Source: Dermacentor variabilis
Lineage: Eukaryota > Arthropoda > Arachnida > Ixodida > Ixodidae
DNA length: 64,000 bases
Direction: 5' to 3'
Assembly (NCBI RefSeq): GCF_050947875.1
Contig: NC_134568.1
Span: forward strand, 211,177,632 to 211,241,631
This document shows positions 21,984-30,759 of the stretch, in pieces. The notes below the pieces were generated by a model, which saw only the letters and a program-made list of their open reading frames with translations, ran no database searches and had not been told where the DNA came from. The position numbers and the translations under genes are program-made. Position 1 is the first letter of the stretch; each line of letters begins with the position of its first letter.

Positions 21984-23702
21984 AATCACTAAAATACCTT
22001 GGAGTGATTTACAACGGATATCTTAACTGGCGGCCGCATATTGAATATATTGCGACAAAAGGAGCTCGTTCAATGGGCATTTTGCGCAAGTTGAGCAACC
22101 GAAGAACAGGTATGCGGAGAAAATCCCTCTTGATGGTGTATAAGATGTATGTTCGTCCGGTGTTAGAATTTGGATGCGTTTTATTCTCAGGTGTCCCAGC
22201 ATACAAGCTTCGGCCGCTAGTTTTGTTGGAACGAGAGGCGCTACGTATGTGCTTAGGCCTCCCAAAATTCGTTTCGAATGCCGTATTATACCTGGAGGCA
22301 AGAATCCCACCCATAATATGCCGATTTCGCCTTCTGACGGTTCAGACTTTCCTAAGGCTATATGAATCCCCATTAAACCGCCTTCAAATTATTTTCCTCT
22401 CTAATCCAGAATTATTTTTTCCTATTCATTGGCCCAGGTTTCATAGACCACAGATTATATTTGTGCAAACATTACTTGAACCACTAAATGTGCACATTCG
22501 CGAGGTGCTTCATGATAATACGCATTCAAATTACCCAGAGATCAGGTTTGATGACATTTTCCCAAACCACGCGAAACTCCTCCCTTACGGCATTTTAAAC
22601 GCCATGTTGCAAGACCACCTGAGCAGCCTAGAAACAAACGTTATCATTGCAACAGATGCCTCACAGTGCGAGGAAAAAGCTGGCATTGGAATATTTTGTC
22701 CTGCGCTCGACTGGTCTTTTTCTTTAAGGTTGCCTGATTTTGTGCCTATTTTTCTGGCCGAGTTGTTAGCAGTAATCCTAGCTTTACGTAAATTAGACCC
22801 AATTATTACAACGGCTGCCATTCTGACTGACTCCCTTTCGGTATGCTCTTGCCTTACCGCTACTAATGAGTCACCCATGCTAAAACTATTCCGCTTACTA
22901 GTTCCTGCCCATGTGCGATGTGTTCATTTGATTTGGGTGCCAGGGCATAAAGGTTTGTTTTTTAATGAAACTGCTGATTCACTGGCAAATGCATCACTAT
23001 CCGGCCCTGTTCTTCCTATTCTACCAGTGACAGCACAGATCACGGCGACAAGATTTCGGATGCGATCAATAAGATTAGCCTTATCAAACCCACATTTGAC
23101 TGCTTCTCCAGAGTATAAGCACCTGGCATTTCCCTGGCATAGCGAATCCTGTGACACAAAGATGCTGGAGGTCTGCCTCACCAAATTACGCTGCCGCATA
23201 CCCTCGCTGAATTTCTACTTACACAGGTCGGGTTTGGTTCCCTCCCCCCTCTGTTCTTTTTGTAATGAGGAAGAGACGATACACCACTTTCTTCTATCTT
23301 GTCGCCGCTTTACTGCGCTTAGAAAAAGATGGTTGGAAATACCTTTTCGAAGAATTGGCCTGGACTTGACAGAACCTGCAATTCTTTCGTTCGGAGCGTC
23401 CACTTTGGGATTCAGCCACACGGATGCATGCTACGCTGTCCGCACATTCCTTATGGAATCTAAACGAATGCCCTGCTAAATTCCTTTATTTTTGTTTTTA
23501 CTTTTAAGTTAATTATTATCAATTCAATATTACCTTCCTGATGTTATTTAACAGGCAATTCTGCGCTATTCAATGCTATTTCAATAACTATTAGGAAATT
23601 TATGCTCCATAATAATTTCGAATAATCCACCCATCTCTTGGCGAATCCCCCACCGTGGGTAGGAGCCACACGCATCACAGGCCACAACAACAACAACAAC
23701 AG
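21984..23702 (+). mobile_element. I-clade-type LINE, 5' truncated, inside the 5' LTR
   Basis: Inserted between CTCGACAG (21976-21983) and GCGCTCAG (23703). The 3' LTR shows the uninterrupted site CTCGACAGGCGCTCAG at 34423-34438, so the boundaries are exact and the target duplication is ACAG. The insert begins inside the RT domain (SLKYLGV), so it is 5' truncated. It ends in a (CAA)n tail at 23683-23701. Confidence 0.9.
21986..23479 (+). CDS. LINE RT C-terminal region plus RNase H, partial ORF
   Basis: An open frame of about 497 codons, intact from the truncation point to the stop at 23477-23479. It opens SLKYLGVIYNGYLNW, the YLGV segment after the RT palm, so the catalytic FADD box has been lost by truncation. 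The RNase H domain shows its acidic residues in order: IIATDAS (near 22650), FLAELLAVI (near 22755), AILTDSLSV (near 22820) and the HKGLFFNETADSLAN end (near 22945). A C-terminal Cys/His motif follows, CSFCNEEETIHHFLLSC (about 23250-23300). RNase H after RT indicates the I group. The open frame suggests a recent insertion; it cannot move by itself. Confidence 0.88.
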   Translation, partial: SLKYLGVIYNGYLNWRPHIEYIATKGARSMGILRKLSNRRTGMRRKSLLMVYKMYVRPVLEFGCVLFSGVPAYKLRPLVLLEREALRMCLGLPKFVSNAVLYLEARIPPIICRFRLLTVQTFLRLYESPLNRLQIIFLSNPELFFPIHWPRFHRPQIIFVQTLLEPLNVHIREVLHDNTHSNYPEIRFDDIFPNHAKLLPYGILNAMLQDHLSSLETNVIIATDASQCEEKAGIGIFCPALDWSFSLRLPDFVPIFLAELLAVILALRKLDPIITTAAILTDSLSVCSCLTATNESPMLKLFRLLVPAHVRCVHLIWVPGHKGLFFNETADSLANASLSGPVLPILPVTAQITATRFRMRSIRLALSNPHLTASPEYKHLAFPWHSESCDTKMLEVCLTKLRCRIPSLNFYLHRSGLVPSPLCSFCNEEETIHHFLLSCRRFTALRKRWLEIPFRRIGLDLTEPAILSFGASTLGFSHTDACYAVRTFLMESKRMPC

Positions 23703-23743
23703 GCGCTCAGCTGATCAAGGCCAGCGCATCTAACGCTACCCGG

Positions 23744-24313
23744 TGTTGCGTACTCCAGGGTAGCGTAGCGTACTGCTGCCGAGAAGTAGCGACGTCTGCC
23801 TATCGAAGCTCGAACGACATTACTTATTGGGTAGCGTGGCGTTGTCGGCGGGCTGCAGGCATCCGGTAGATCATGACGACCAAGCAGGGGCGAGACGATT
23901 TGCTAGTGCGAAACTTGCACTGTTTATTCAAAGGTAGTTGAAAGAAAATAAGAAAAGTATGAAGTATCCCAAAAGTACATTTCGGAGCCCCTTAAATAGG
24001 CTCTTTACAAGTGTAGGCGGGATCTTGCTTCCGTCGATGACACGTAAGGCACCGAGAGAGGGCCCCTCCTCCTGCAATACCGAGCACGGAAGGAGAAGTC
24101 GATCCTCTTTTCGACGAATCCGGGGAGAAGGTCGGGTGAGTGACCTCTCCGGCGCCGTGGGGTCTGGCCAAGAGAGGGTAAGGGGATGACGTAACGTACC
24201 CACGGTGCCACGACCATGAGAGGGGAAGGGGATGACGTAGCACCCACGGTGCCACGACCATGTAGAGGGTAAGGGGATGACGTATCGCCCTTGGCCTCCG
24301 GCCATCCCTAACA
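23744..24313. mobile_element. Solo LTR of a second LTR retrotransposon
   Basis: A 570-bp unit starting TGTTGCGTACTCC and ending CATCCCTAACA, i.e. TG...CA ends with 4-bp TGTT/AACA inverted tips, flanked by CCGG on both sides (23740-23743 and 24314-24317). The host element's 3' LTR has a single CCGG at the same place (34468-34471), the exact empty site. A 4-bp target duplication and TG/CA ends are diagnostic of LTR retrotransposons. No internal coding region is present, so it is a solo LTR left by recombination. Open frames across it are fortuitous. Confidence 0.88.
24172..24290. repeat. 44-46-bp tandem repeat in the solo LTR, about 2.6 units
   Basis: Units start near 24172, 24218 and 24262. 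Each contains AGGGGATGACGTA, and the first two also contain CCCACGGTGCCACGACCAT. The ATGACGTA core recalls a CRE-like site, so the array could be an LTR enhancer; that is inference. Confidence 0.85.
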
Positions 24314-24452
24314 CCGGCTTCAAAGTAACGCCTTTTGTGGGCGTAACAGAGTGGTGGAGGTGCGAGGTACGACAAAATGTACCACGGAGTCGCAACACCT
24401 AGAACTTCGCCGGAGCCGTCGTCTTGCCGGTCTCTTGCCAACGACTTTCCCT

Positions 24453-24530
24453 ATGGCTCAGGACGGAGGTGGACAAATGACAGGTCTAGTTTCACCTGCT
24501 CAAAGGTCAGCTCCAGTTGGACCTTTGCAG
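24453..24530 (+). pseudogene. gag N-terminus of the Ty3/gypsy element
   Basis: ATG at 24453 opens MAQDGGGQMTGLVSPAQRS and runs to about ...VGPLQQ (near 24530), after which the coding character stops at the CCAATTGG block. It lies about 105 bp after the 5' LTR, where gag is expected, and the main gag domain resumes only at 25411. Confidence 0.55.
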
Positions 24531-24867
24531 CAAAAAAGTGAATTGGTCCAAGTGGTCACACCATTTGATATCAACTGGACCAAAATGGAATCAATTGGAA
24601 GCCAATTGGAGTGCTGCACTTGAACTGGAAAAACCAATTGGACTTCACAGTTCCAGTTGGTTATTCCAATTGGTTCACCATTTCCATTTGGTATCCCAAT
24701 TGGAATGTTTGTTAGTTCAATTGGTTGAACACATTCCAATTGGAGACCCATTGGAACAGTGATTTCCAATTGGTGCCCCAATTGGAATGCTTGTATGCAT
24801 TCGGTATGCAATTGGTCGTACATCTCCAATTGGAGCAGACCCATTGGAACATTGCTCTTCCAATTAA
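24512..24867. repeat. Cluster of CCAATTGG palindromes
   Basis: Eight exact CCAATTGG octamers begin at 24602, 24634, 24666, 24696, 24736, 24766, 24778 and 24826. Around a dozen one-mismatch forms lie between and beside them (for example CCAGTTGG 24512 and 24653, CCATTTGG 24684, TCAATTGG 24718, CCCATTGG 24748 and 24840). The first four exact copies are 30-32 bp apart. The intervening sequence is variable, so this is not a plain tandem satellite. It interrupts gag; origin unknown. Confidence 0.9.
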
Positions 24868-25367
24868 AATTCTGGTTGTAATATTTCTTGTTAACATGAC
24901 AGCCTGATTAAAAGTGTATCTAGCTCCGGTTAGAATTCTAGACCCATTAACCGTTTAATTAGTTCTCACTTGACTTCACAAGTTTCCAATTTAAACCCAT
25001 ATAAGGTATTTCAAGAGCTGCATGTCTTATGTTTGGATTCCTTAGGATTTTTGCTCGATTTTTAAATATACTGTAGGGTCCATGCTATCTCAAATTTGGA
25101 CAGTTGGGAATTTCCAGCTGACAATCAGTTTATATATAGTACAGTGTAAAATGTAGCTAGCTCTAGAACTTTGTGTAACCTACAGTTGTGCTCCCAGAAG
25201 CTTTAACTTCTGTATCCTGCAAACGCCTAGATGAAAATAGGCCGAAGGCTACAAGCAAACTTTGTAACTTTTGTAATTTTGTCATTTTTTCTTGGATATT
25301 TTGTGTAGACATATCAGTGTTCACTCACAGAAACACGAACTTACCGATTTTAAATAAAAAAAACTGA
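24868..25367. other. Unidentified AT-rich insert in gag
   Basis: About 500 bp with no coding potential and no similarity to gag, lying between the octamer cluster and the palindrome at which gag resumes. Together with the cluster it makes an insert of roughly 840 bp. No target duplication or inverted ends were found. Its origin is not known. Confidence 0.45.
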
Positions 25368-25453
25368 CTTCGCCCACTTTTCCCGCGAACGAGCGTGGTT
25401 CCATGTAGTGCACTACATGGAACCACGCTCGTTCGCGGGAAAAGTGGGCGAAG
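25368..25453. repeat. Perfect 86-bp palindrome at the gag junction
   Basis: 43-bp arms meet without spacer between 25410 and 25411; every base pairs. The right arm is the native start of the resumed gag frame (coding HYMEPRSFAGKVG), so the left arm is an inverted copy of gag sequence. Such a spacerless palindrome points to fold-back copying during reverse transcription or repair, or to an assembly artefact. Confidence 0.95.
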
Positions 25454-26088
25454 ACGTCGACGAGTGGCTGACTCACTACGCAAGGGTGAGGTGCTACAAC
25501 CGTTGGGATTCTGTCACTCAGCTTGAATATGTCGTACTCTTTCTGAGTGAGACAGCGCTGATGTGGTATGAAAACCACGAAGACTCCCGAACAACGTGGG
25601 AGCGCTTCGTCGAGGAAATTGAGAAGTGTTTTGGCGACTCCTACGCCAAACAGAAACGCGCCGAGAGAAACGAAGACTCCCGAACAACGTGGGAGCGCTT
25701 CGTCGAGGAAATTAAGAAGTGTTTTGGCGACTCTTACGCCAAACAGAAACGCGCCGAGAGAACACTAGCTCAAAGAGCTCAAGCTCCTGGAGAAACATGC
25801 ACTATATAAATAGAGGAAATCCTCAAGCTGTGCAAAATCGTAAATTCGCAGATGTCTGAGGAAGGCCGAGTCGGACATCTCCTCAAAGGAATTGCAGAAG
25901 ATGTATACAATTTCCTCATAAGCCGGGAACACGTTGATTCCGTCTCAGATGTCGCGCGTCATTGCCGTACGTTTGAGACGTTGAAAACACGTCGCATTGT
26001 GCCAAAATTTGGACGCCTGGCGAATGTGACAACCGTTGCCAGCGTCGATGAGAGCCCGTCCGCCGATATTTCGTCTACTATACGGCAG
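25411..26088 (+). pseudogene. Ty3/gypsy gag, capsid-like domain, left part
   Basis: Reads EPRSFAGKVGEDVDEWL ... LSETALMWYENHEDS, the retrotransposon gag capsid pattern. It continues in one frame to GHLLKGIAEDVYNFL (25870-25920) and up to 26088. One in-frame TAA (25807-25809) breaks it. The RTE insertion cuts the frame at ATACGGCAG; the second copy of that 9-mer at 30136 restores the same frame on the other side. The domain builds the particle shell in active elements. Confidence 0.85.
25579..25764 (+). repeat. In-frame 93-bp tandem duplication in gag
   Basis: Units 25579-25671 and 25672-25764 are nearly identical (two or three substitutions) and each codes 31 residues starting EDSRTTWERFVEEI. 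The reading frame is preserved. This lengthens the capsid-like domain and looks recent. Confidence 0.93.
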
Positions 26089-26238
26089 GTTGTTGTATTC
26101 ATATAGGAGGCTGTGGCCAAGTACTGCACCAGGGTGGCCAATCCTGCTCTGGTGAGAGAGTGCGTTACCGGTTCTGGTCACCGGGATCAGGCCGCACTCC
26201 AGGCCTGTTTGTGCAATTTTCTCAACACACGGTTTTTT

Positions 26239-26332
26239 TTTTGTATTTTCCGGTGGAGAATTGCGCGGCACCGGGATTTGAACCACGGTCCTCTTGCACG
26301 GGAGGCGGATACTCTACCGCCCCCGCAGGAGT
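26239..26332 (-). repeat. tRNA-like segment in the RTE leader
   Basis: On the minus strand GGCGGTAGAGTATCC and GTGGTTCAAATCCCGG resemble the A and B boxes of an RNA polymerase III promoter in a tRNA-Gly-like head. No complete cloverleaf with acceptor stem can be drawn, so it is a tRNA-derived repeat head or part of the leader, not a tRNA gene. Confidence 0.45.
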
Positions 26333-26333
26333 T

Positions 26334-26572
26334 AAAAAATTAAATTATGGGGTTTTACGTGACAAAACCACTTTCTGATTATGAGGCACGCCGTAGTGGA
26401 GGACTCCGGAAATTTTGACCACCTGGGGTTCTTTAACGTGCACCTAATTCTAAGTACACGGGTGTTTTCGCATTTCGCCCCCATCGGAATGCGGCCGCTG
26501 TGGCCGGGATTCGATCCCGCGACCTCGTGCTCAGCAGTCTAACACCATAGCCACTGAGCAACCACGGCGGGG
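26334..26572 (-). mobile_element. Ruka-like tRNA-derived SINE nested in the RTE leader
   Basis: Best SINE copy in the window, flanked by a 12-bp target duplication CCCGCAGGAGTT (26322-26333 and 26573-26584). On the minus strand it starts with a tRNA-like head (A box in TTGCTCAGTGGC, B box GGGATCGAATCCC at 26516-26528), then the body CGAAATGCG... and GTGCCTCATAATCAGAAAG, and an A/T-rich end. Confidence 0.88.
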
Positions 26573-26851
26573 CCCGCAGGAGTTGTGCGCCTCATTTCAC
26601 CTACAGTGGTGCCCTATTTGATCAGTCAAGGTGGACCAATCTGAGCTCGGTTATACAGCACGGATGGCACTCGGCTGGAGAACCTGGTATTTATGACCTA
26701 CACAAGTGTGGCCATATATAATTGACCATATATATTTTTTTTTGATGGAGGGTTCCCGTACAGTGATAAAATAAAAAAAAAGACATTAAAAAGAAAAAAA
26801 ATTTGGGAAAAAAAAGGAACATAAGAGGTGATTTGAACTCGTGACCCTTGG

Positions 26852-29800
26852 ATGTTGCCCGGAAAGATAGCTCAGTCGGTTGGAAAGATAGCTCAGTTGG
26901 TTGGTTCGTCAGGCTGCCATTGGAATCTGAACCTGGCAACGTTTAACGTTAGAACGTTATCTAGTGAGGCGAGTCTAGCAGTGTTATTGGAGGAATTAGA
27001 GGGTAGTAAATGGGATATAATAGGGCTCAGTGAGGTTAGGAGGACAAAAGAAGCATATGCAGTGCTAAAAAGCGGGCACGTACTGTGCTACCGGGGCTTA
27101 GCGGAGAGACGAGAACTAGGAGTCGGATTCCTGATTAATAAGGAAATAGCTGGTAACATACAGGAATTCTATAGCATTAACGAGAGGGTGGCAGGTCTTG
27201 TTGTGAAACTTAATAAGAGGTACAAATTGAAGGTGGTACAAGTCTATGCCCCTACATGCAGTCATGATGACCAGGAAGTCGAAAGCTTTTATGAAGACGT
27301 GGAATCGGCGATGGGTAAAGTCAAAACAAAATACACTATACTGATGGGCGACTTCAATGCCAGGGTAGGCAAGAAGCAGGCTGGAGACAAGTCAGTGGGG
27401 GAATATGGCATAGGCTCTAGGAATAGCAGAGGAGAGTTATTAGTAGAGTTTCCAGAACAAAATAATATGCGGATAATGAATACCTTTTTCCGCAAGCGGG
27501 TTAGCCGAAAGTGGACGTGGAGGAGCCAGAATGGTGAGACTAGAAATGAAATCGACTTCATACCCTGCGCGAACCCTGGTATCATACAAGATGTAGACCT
27601 GCTCGGCAAGGTACGCTGCAGTGACTATAGGATGGTAAGAACTCGAATTAGCCTAGACTTGAGGAGGGAACGGAAGAAACTGGTACACAAGAAGCCAATC
27701 AATGTGTTAGCGGTAAGAGGGAAACTAGAGGAATTCGGGATCAAGCTACAGAACAGGTATTCGGCTTTAACTGCGCGAGACAAGTCAGTGGGGGAATATG
27801 GCATAGGCTCTAGGAATAGCAGAGGAGAGTTATTAGTAGAGTTTGCAGAACAAAATAATATGCGGATAATGAATACCTTTTTCCGCAAGCGGGTTAGCCG
27901 AAAGTGGACGTGGAGGAGCCCGAATGGTGAGACTAGAAATGAAATCGACTTCATACCCTGCGCGAACCCTGGTATCATACAAGATGTAGACCTGCTCGGC
28001 AAGGTACGCTGCAGTGACTATAGGATGGTAAGAACTCGAATTAGCTTAGACTTGAGGAGGGAACGGAAGAAACTGGTACACAAGAAGCCAATCAATGTGT
28101 TAGCGGTAAGAGGGAAACTAGAGGAATTCGGGATCAAGCTACAGAACAGGTATTCGGCTTTAACTCAGGAAGAGGACCTTAGTGTTGAAGCAATGAAGGA
28201 CAATCTCATGGGCATCATTAAGGAGTGCGCAATAGAAGTCGGTGGTAACGCCGTTAGACAGGAAACCAGTAAGCTATCGCAGGAGACGAAAGATCTGATC
28301 AAGAAACGCCAATGTATGAAAGCCTCTAACCCTACAGCTAGAATAGAACTGGCAGAACTTTCAAAGCTAATCAACAAGCGTAAGACTGCGGACATCAGGA
28401 ACTATAATATGGATAGAATTGAACAGGCTCTCAGGAACGGAGGAAGCCTAAAAACAGTGAAGAAGAAACTAGGAATAGGCAAGAATCAGATGTGTGCGTT
28501 AAGAGACAAAGCCGGCAATATCGTTACTAATATGGATGAGATAGTTCAAGTGGCTGAGGATTTCTATAGAGATTTATACAGTACCAGTGGCACCCACGAC
28601 GATAGTGGAAGAGAGAATAGCCTAGAGGAATTCGAAATCCCACAGGTAACGCCAGAAGAAGTAAATAAAGCCTTAGGAGCTATGCAAAGGGGGAAGGCAG
28701 CTGGGGAGGATCAGGTAACAGCGGATTTGTTGAAGGATGGTGGTCAGATTGTTCTAGAGAAACTGGCCACCCTGTATACGCAATGCCTCATAACCTCGAG
28801 CGTACCGGAATCTTGGAATAACGCTAACATGATCCTAATCCTTAAGAAAGGGGACGCCAAAGACTTGAAAAATTATAGACCGATCATCTTACTGTCCGTT
28901 GCCTACAAAGTATTTACTAAGGTAATCGCAAATAGAATCAGGAACACCTTAGACTTCTGTCAACCAAAGGACCAGGCAGGATTCCGTAAAGGCTACTCAA
29001 CAATAGGCCATATTCACACTATCAATCAAGTGATTGAGAAATGTGCAGAATATAACCAACCCTTATATATAGCTTTCATTGATTACGAGAAAGCGTTTGA
29101 TTCAGTCGAAACCTCAGCAGTCATAGAGGCATTAGGGAATCAGGGTGTAGATGAGCCATATGTAAAAATACTCCACAGCTCCACAGCCACCGTAGTCCTC
29201 CACAATGAAAGCAACAAAATCCCAATAAAGAAAGGCGTCAGACAGGGAGATACGTTCTCTCCAATGCTATTCACAGCATGTTTACAGGAGGTATTCAGAG
29301 ACCTGGAGTGGGAAGAATTGGGGATAAAAGTTGATGGAGAATACCTTAGCAACTTGCGATTCGCTGATGATATTGCCTTGCTTAGTAACTCAGGAGACCA
29401 ATTGCAATGCATGCTCACTGACCTGGAGAGGCAAAGCAGAAGGGTGGGTCTGAAAATTAATCTGCAGAAAACTAAAGTAATGTTTAACAGTCTCGGAAGA
29501 GAACAGCAGTTTACGATAGGTAGCGAGGCACTGGAAGTGGTAAGGGAATACATCTACTTAGGGAAGGTAGTGACCACGGATCCGGATCATGAGAGTGAAA
29601 TAACCAGAAGAATAAGAATGGGCTGGGGTGCGTTTGGCAGGCATTCTCAAATCATGAACAGCAGGTTGCCACTATCCCTCAAAAGGAAAGTGTATAACAG
29701 CTGTGTGTTACCAGTACTCACATATGGGGCAGAAACCTGGAGGCTTACGAAAAGGGTTCTGCTGAAATTGAGGAGGACGCAACGAGCTATGGAAAGAAGA

Positions 29801-30115
29801 ATGATGGGTGTAACGTTAAGCGATAAGAAAAGAGCAGATTGGGTGAGACAACAAACGTGGGTAAATGACATCTTAGTTGAAATCAAGAAAAAGAAATGGG
29901 CATGGGCCGGACATGTAATGAGGAGGGAAGATAACCGATGGTCATTAAGGGTTACGGACTGGATTCCAAGGGAAGGGAAGCGTAGCAGGGGGCGGCAGAA
30001 AGTTAGGTGGGCGGATGACATTAAGACGTTTGCAGGGACAACATGGCCACAATTAGTACGTGACCGGGGTAGTTGGAGAAGTATGAGAGAGGCCTTTGTC
30101 CTGCAGTGGGCGTAA
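26852..30115 (+). CDS. RTE-type endonuclease / reverse transcriptase polyprotein
   Basis: One uninterrupted frame of up to 1087 codons. N-terminal AP-like endonuclease: LATFNVRTL (Asn about residue 32), IIGLSEVR (Glu about 61), LMGDFNARVG (about 165). The region from DKSVGEYGIG is duplicated in tandem (about residues 179-307 and 310-438). The catalytic SDH motif reads SDY in both duplicates. RT follows: MQRGKAAGEDQ, AFIDYEKAFDSV (motif A Asp present), KKGVRQGD, LRFADDIALL (about residue 837). The C-terminus has WAGHVMRREDN and RGRQKVRWADD, typical of RTE. Compared with the relic at 5880-7450 it lacks about four residues before STATV. The true start is uncertain because the first codons lie in a duplicated tRNA-like leader word. 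Long and open, but the endonuclease is probably dead. Confidence 0.92.
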   Translation: MLPGKIAQSVGKIAQLVGSSGCHWNLNLATFNVRTLSSEASLAVLLEELEGSKWDIIGLSEVRRTKEAYAVLKSGHVLCYRGLAERRELGVGFLINKEIAGNIQEFYSINERVAGLVVKLNKRYKLKVVQVYAPTCSHDDQEVESFYEDVESAMGKVKTKYTILMGDFNARVGKKQAGDKSVGEYGIGSRNSRGELLVEFPEQNNMRIMNTFFRKRVSRKWTWRSQNGETRNEIDFIPCANPGIIQDVDLLGKVRCSDYRMVRTRISLDLRRERKKLVHKKPINVLAVRGKLEEFGIKLQNRYSALTARDKSVGEYGIGSRNSRGELLVEFAEQNNMRIMNTFFRKRVSRKWTWRSPNGETRNEIDFIPCANPGIIQDVDLLGKVRCSDYRMVRTRISLDLRRERKKLVHKKPINVLAVRGKLEEFGIKLQNRYSALTQEEDLSVEAMKDNLMGIIKECAIEVGGNAVRQETSKLSQETKDLIKKRQCMKASNPTARIELAELSKLINKRKTADIRNYNMDRIEQALRNGGSLKTVKKKLGIGKNQMCALRDKAGNIVTNMDEIVQVAEDFYRDLYSTSGTHDDSGRENSLEEFEIPQVTPEEVNKALGAMQRGKAAGEDQVTADLLKDGGQIVLEKLATLYTQCLITSSVPESWNNANMILILKKGDAKDLKNYRPIILLSVAYKVFTKVIANRIRNTLDFCQPKDQAGFRKGYSTIGHIHTINQVIEKCAEYNQPLYIAFIDYEKAFDSVETSAVIEALGNQGVDEPYVKILHSSTATVVLHNESNKIPIKKGVRQGDTFSPMLFTACLQEVFRDLEWEELGIKVDGEYLSNLRFADDIALLSNSGDQLQCMLTDLERQSRRVGLKINLQKTKVMFNSLGREQQFTIGSEALEVVREYIYLGKVVTTDPDHESEITRRIRMGWGAFGRHSQIMNSRLPLSLKRKVYNSCVLPVLTYGAETWRLTKRVLLKLRRTQRAMERRMMGVTLSDKKRADWVRQQTWVNDILVEIKKKKWAWAGHVMRREDNRWSLRVTDWIPREGKRSRGRQKVRWADDIKTFAGTTWPQLVRDRGSWRSMREAFVLQWA
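27386..28165 (+). repeat. In-frame tandem duplication (~387 bp) in the RTE endonuclease
   Basis: Copy one 27386-27772 and copy two 27779-28165, offset 393 bp (131 codons), with about three substitutions between them by eye (for example at 27453 against 27846 and 27530 against 27923). The frame is kept. The duplicated block holds the C-terminal half of the endonuclease, so the encoded domain cannot fold in the usual way. Confidence 0.95.
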
Positions 30116-30135
30116 CTAGGCTGATGATGATGATG

Positions 30136-30759
30136 ATACGGCAGATCGTGCGTGAAGAACTGCTGCAGCACCAGGAGCTTGCGCGCGACGTCATACGACA
30201 ACCTGATGCTTATTACCCGCAACACATGGCGCCTGCCGCACCCTGCGCTTCCTGGCAACCGGCGGTATGTGTCACAGACGTCAACCACAGAGGAGCTCCA
30301 TGACCACGTGAGGGCACATTTACGCCCCAACACCGACCTGCAGAACACCCTCGCCCAAGCAGGTTAGCCTGCAGACCGACCGTTCCTCCTGTGCAGCAGG
30401 CTCAGCGGCTTCGCTCTGCTACACGACCCCCCACGGCTGAGCGCTTCGAAGGGCAGTTCATCGATCGTCGTTTACTTGTGTGTTATATTTGTGGCGACTT
30501 GGGCCACATTGCCATGTACTGCAATCGCCGCCAACCACCGAGGTTCGACCGATCGACGATGTCTAGGCGGTACCGCGCTCCTCTGGGCGAAACATATTCG
30601 CCCTCGCACACATATTTAGGAAGCTTGCCTCACCAGCACCCGGAACCGCTGCGGAACCTTTCTCCAGCATCCGATCGCAGCTTGACACCACCCGCTCCTC
30701 GTGTAGGGCGATCGCCCTCTTCGCGGCGTCGATACCCGTCGCCACCTCCGGAAAACTAG
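30136..30759 (+). pseudogene. Ty3/gypsy gag, right part with zinc knuckle
   Basis: Continues the gag frame after the RTE insertion: IRQIVREELLQHQELA at 30136, stops at about 30301 and 30364, then CYICGDLGHIAMYC (30481-30522), a CX2CX4HX4C nucleic-acid-binding knuckle. A Pro/Arg/Ser-rich tail ends SPPPEN-stop at 30757-30759. The pol frame overlaps in the -1 register, the usual gag-pol frameshift arrangement of many Ty3/gypsy elements. Confidence 0.85.

Larger units (their letters stand above)
26089..30135 (+). mobile_element. RTE-clade LINE inserted in gag, with 9-bp target duplication
   Basis: Flanked by ATACGGCAG at 26080-26088 and 30136-30144. The 9-bp duplication and the resumed gag frame define the insertion exactly. 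It has a roughly 760-bp leader with tRNA-like patches and a nested SINE, one long frame (26852-30115), and a short TGATGATGATGATGAT tail (30121-30137), the typical RTE 3' end. Confidence 0.93.

Noticed and set aside
23928..24398. 156-codon minus-strand frame
   Set aside because: It runs through the solo LTR and its tandem repeat; LTRs do not normally encode proteins.
24500..24844. Open frames on both strands across the CCAATTGG cluster
   Set aside because: Produced by the palindromic repeat itself (recurring LEL/PIG-type words), not by a gene.
26239..26332. Possible tRNA gene
   Set aside because: A and B box-like words are present, but no complete acceptor stem or cloverleaf; more likely a tRNA-derived repeat head.
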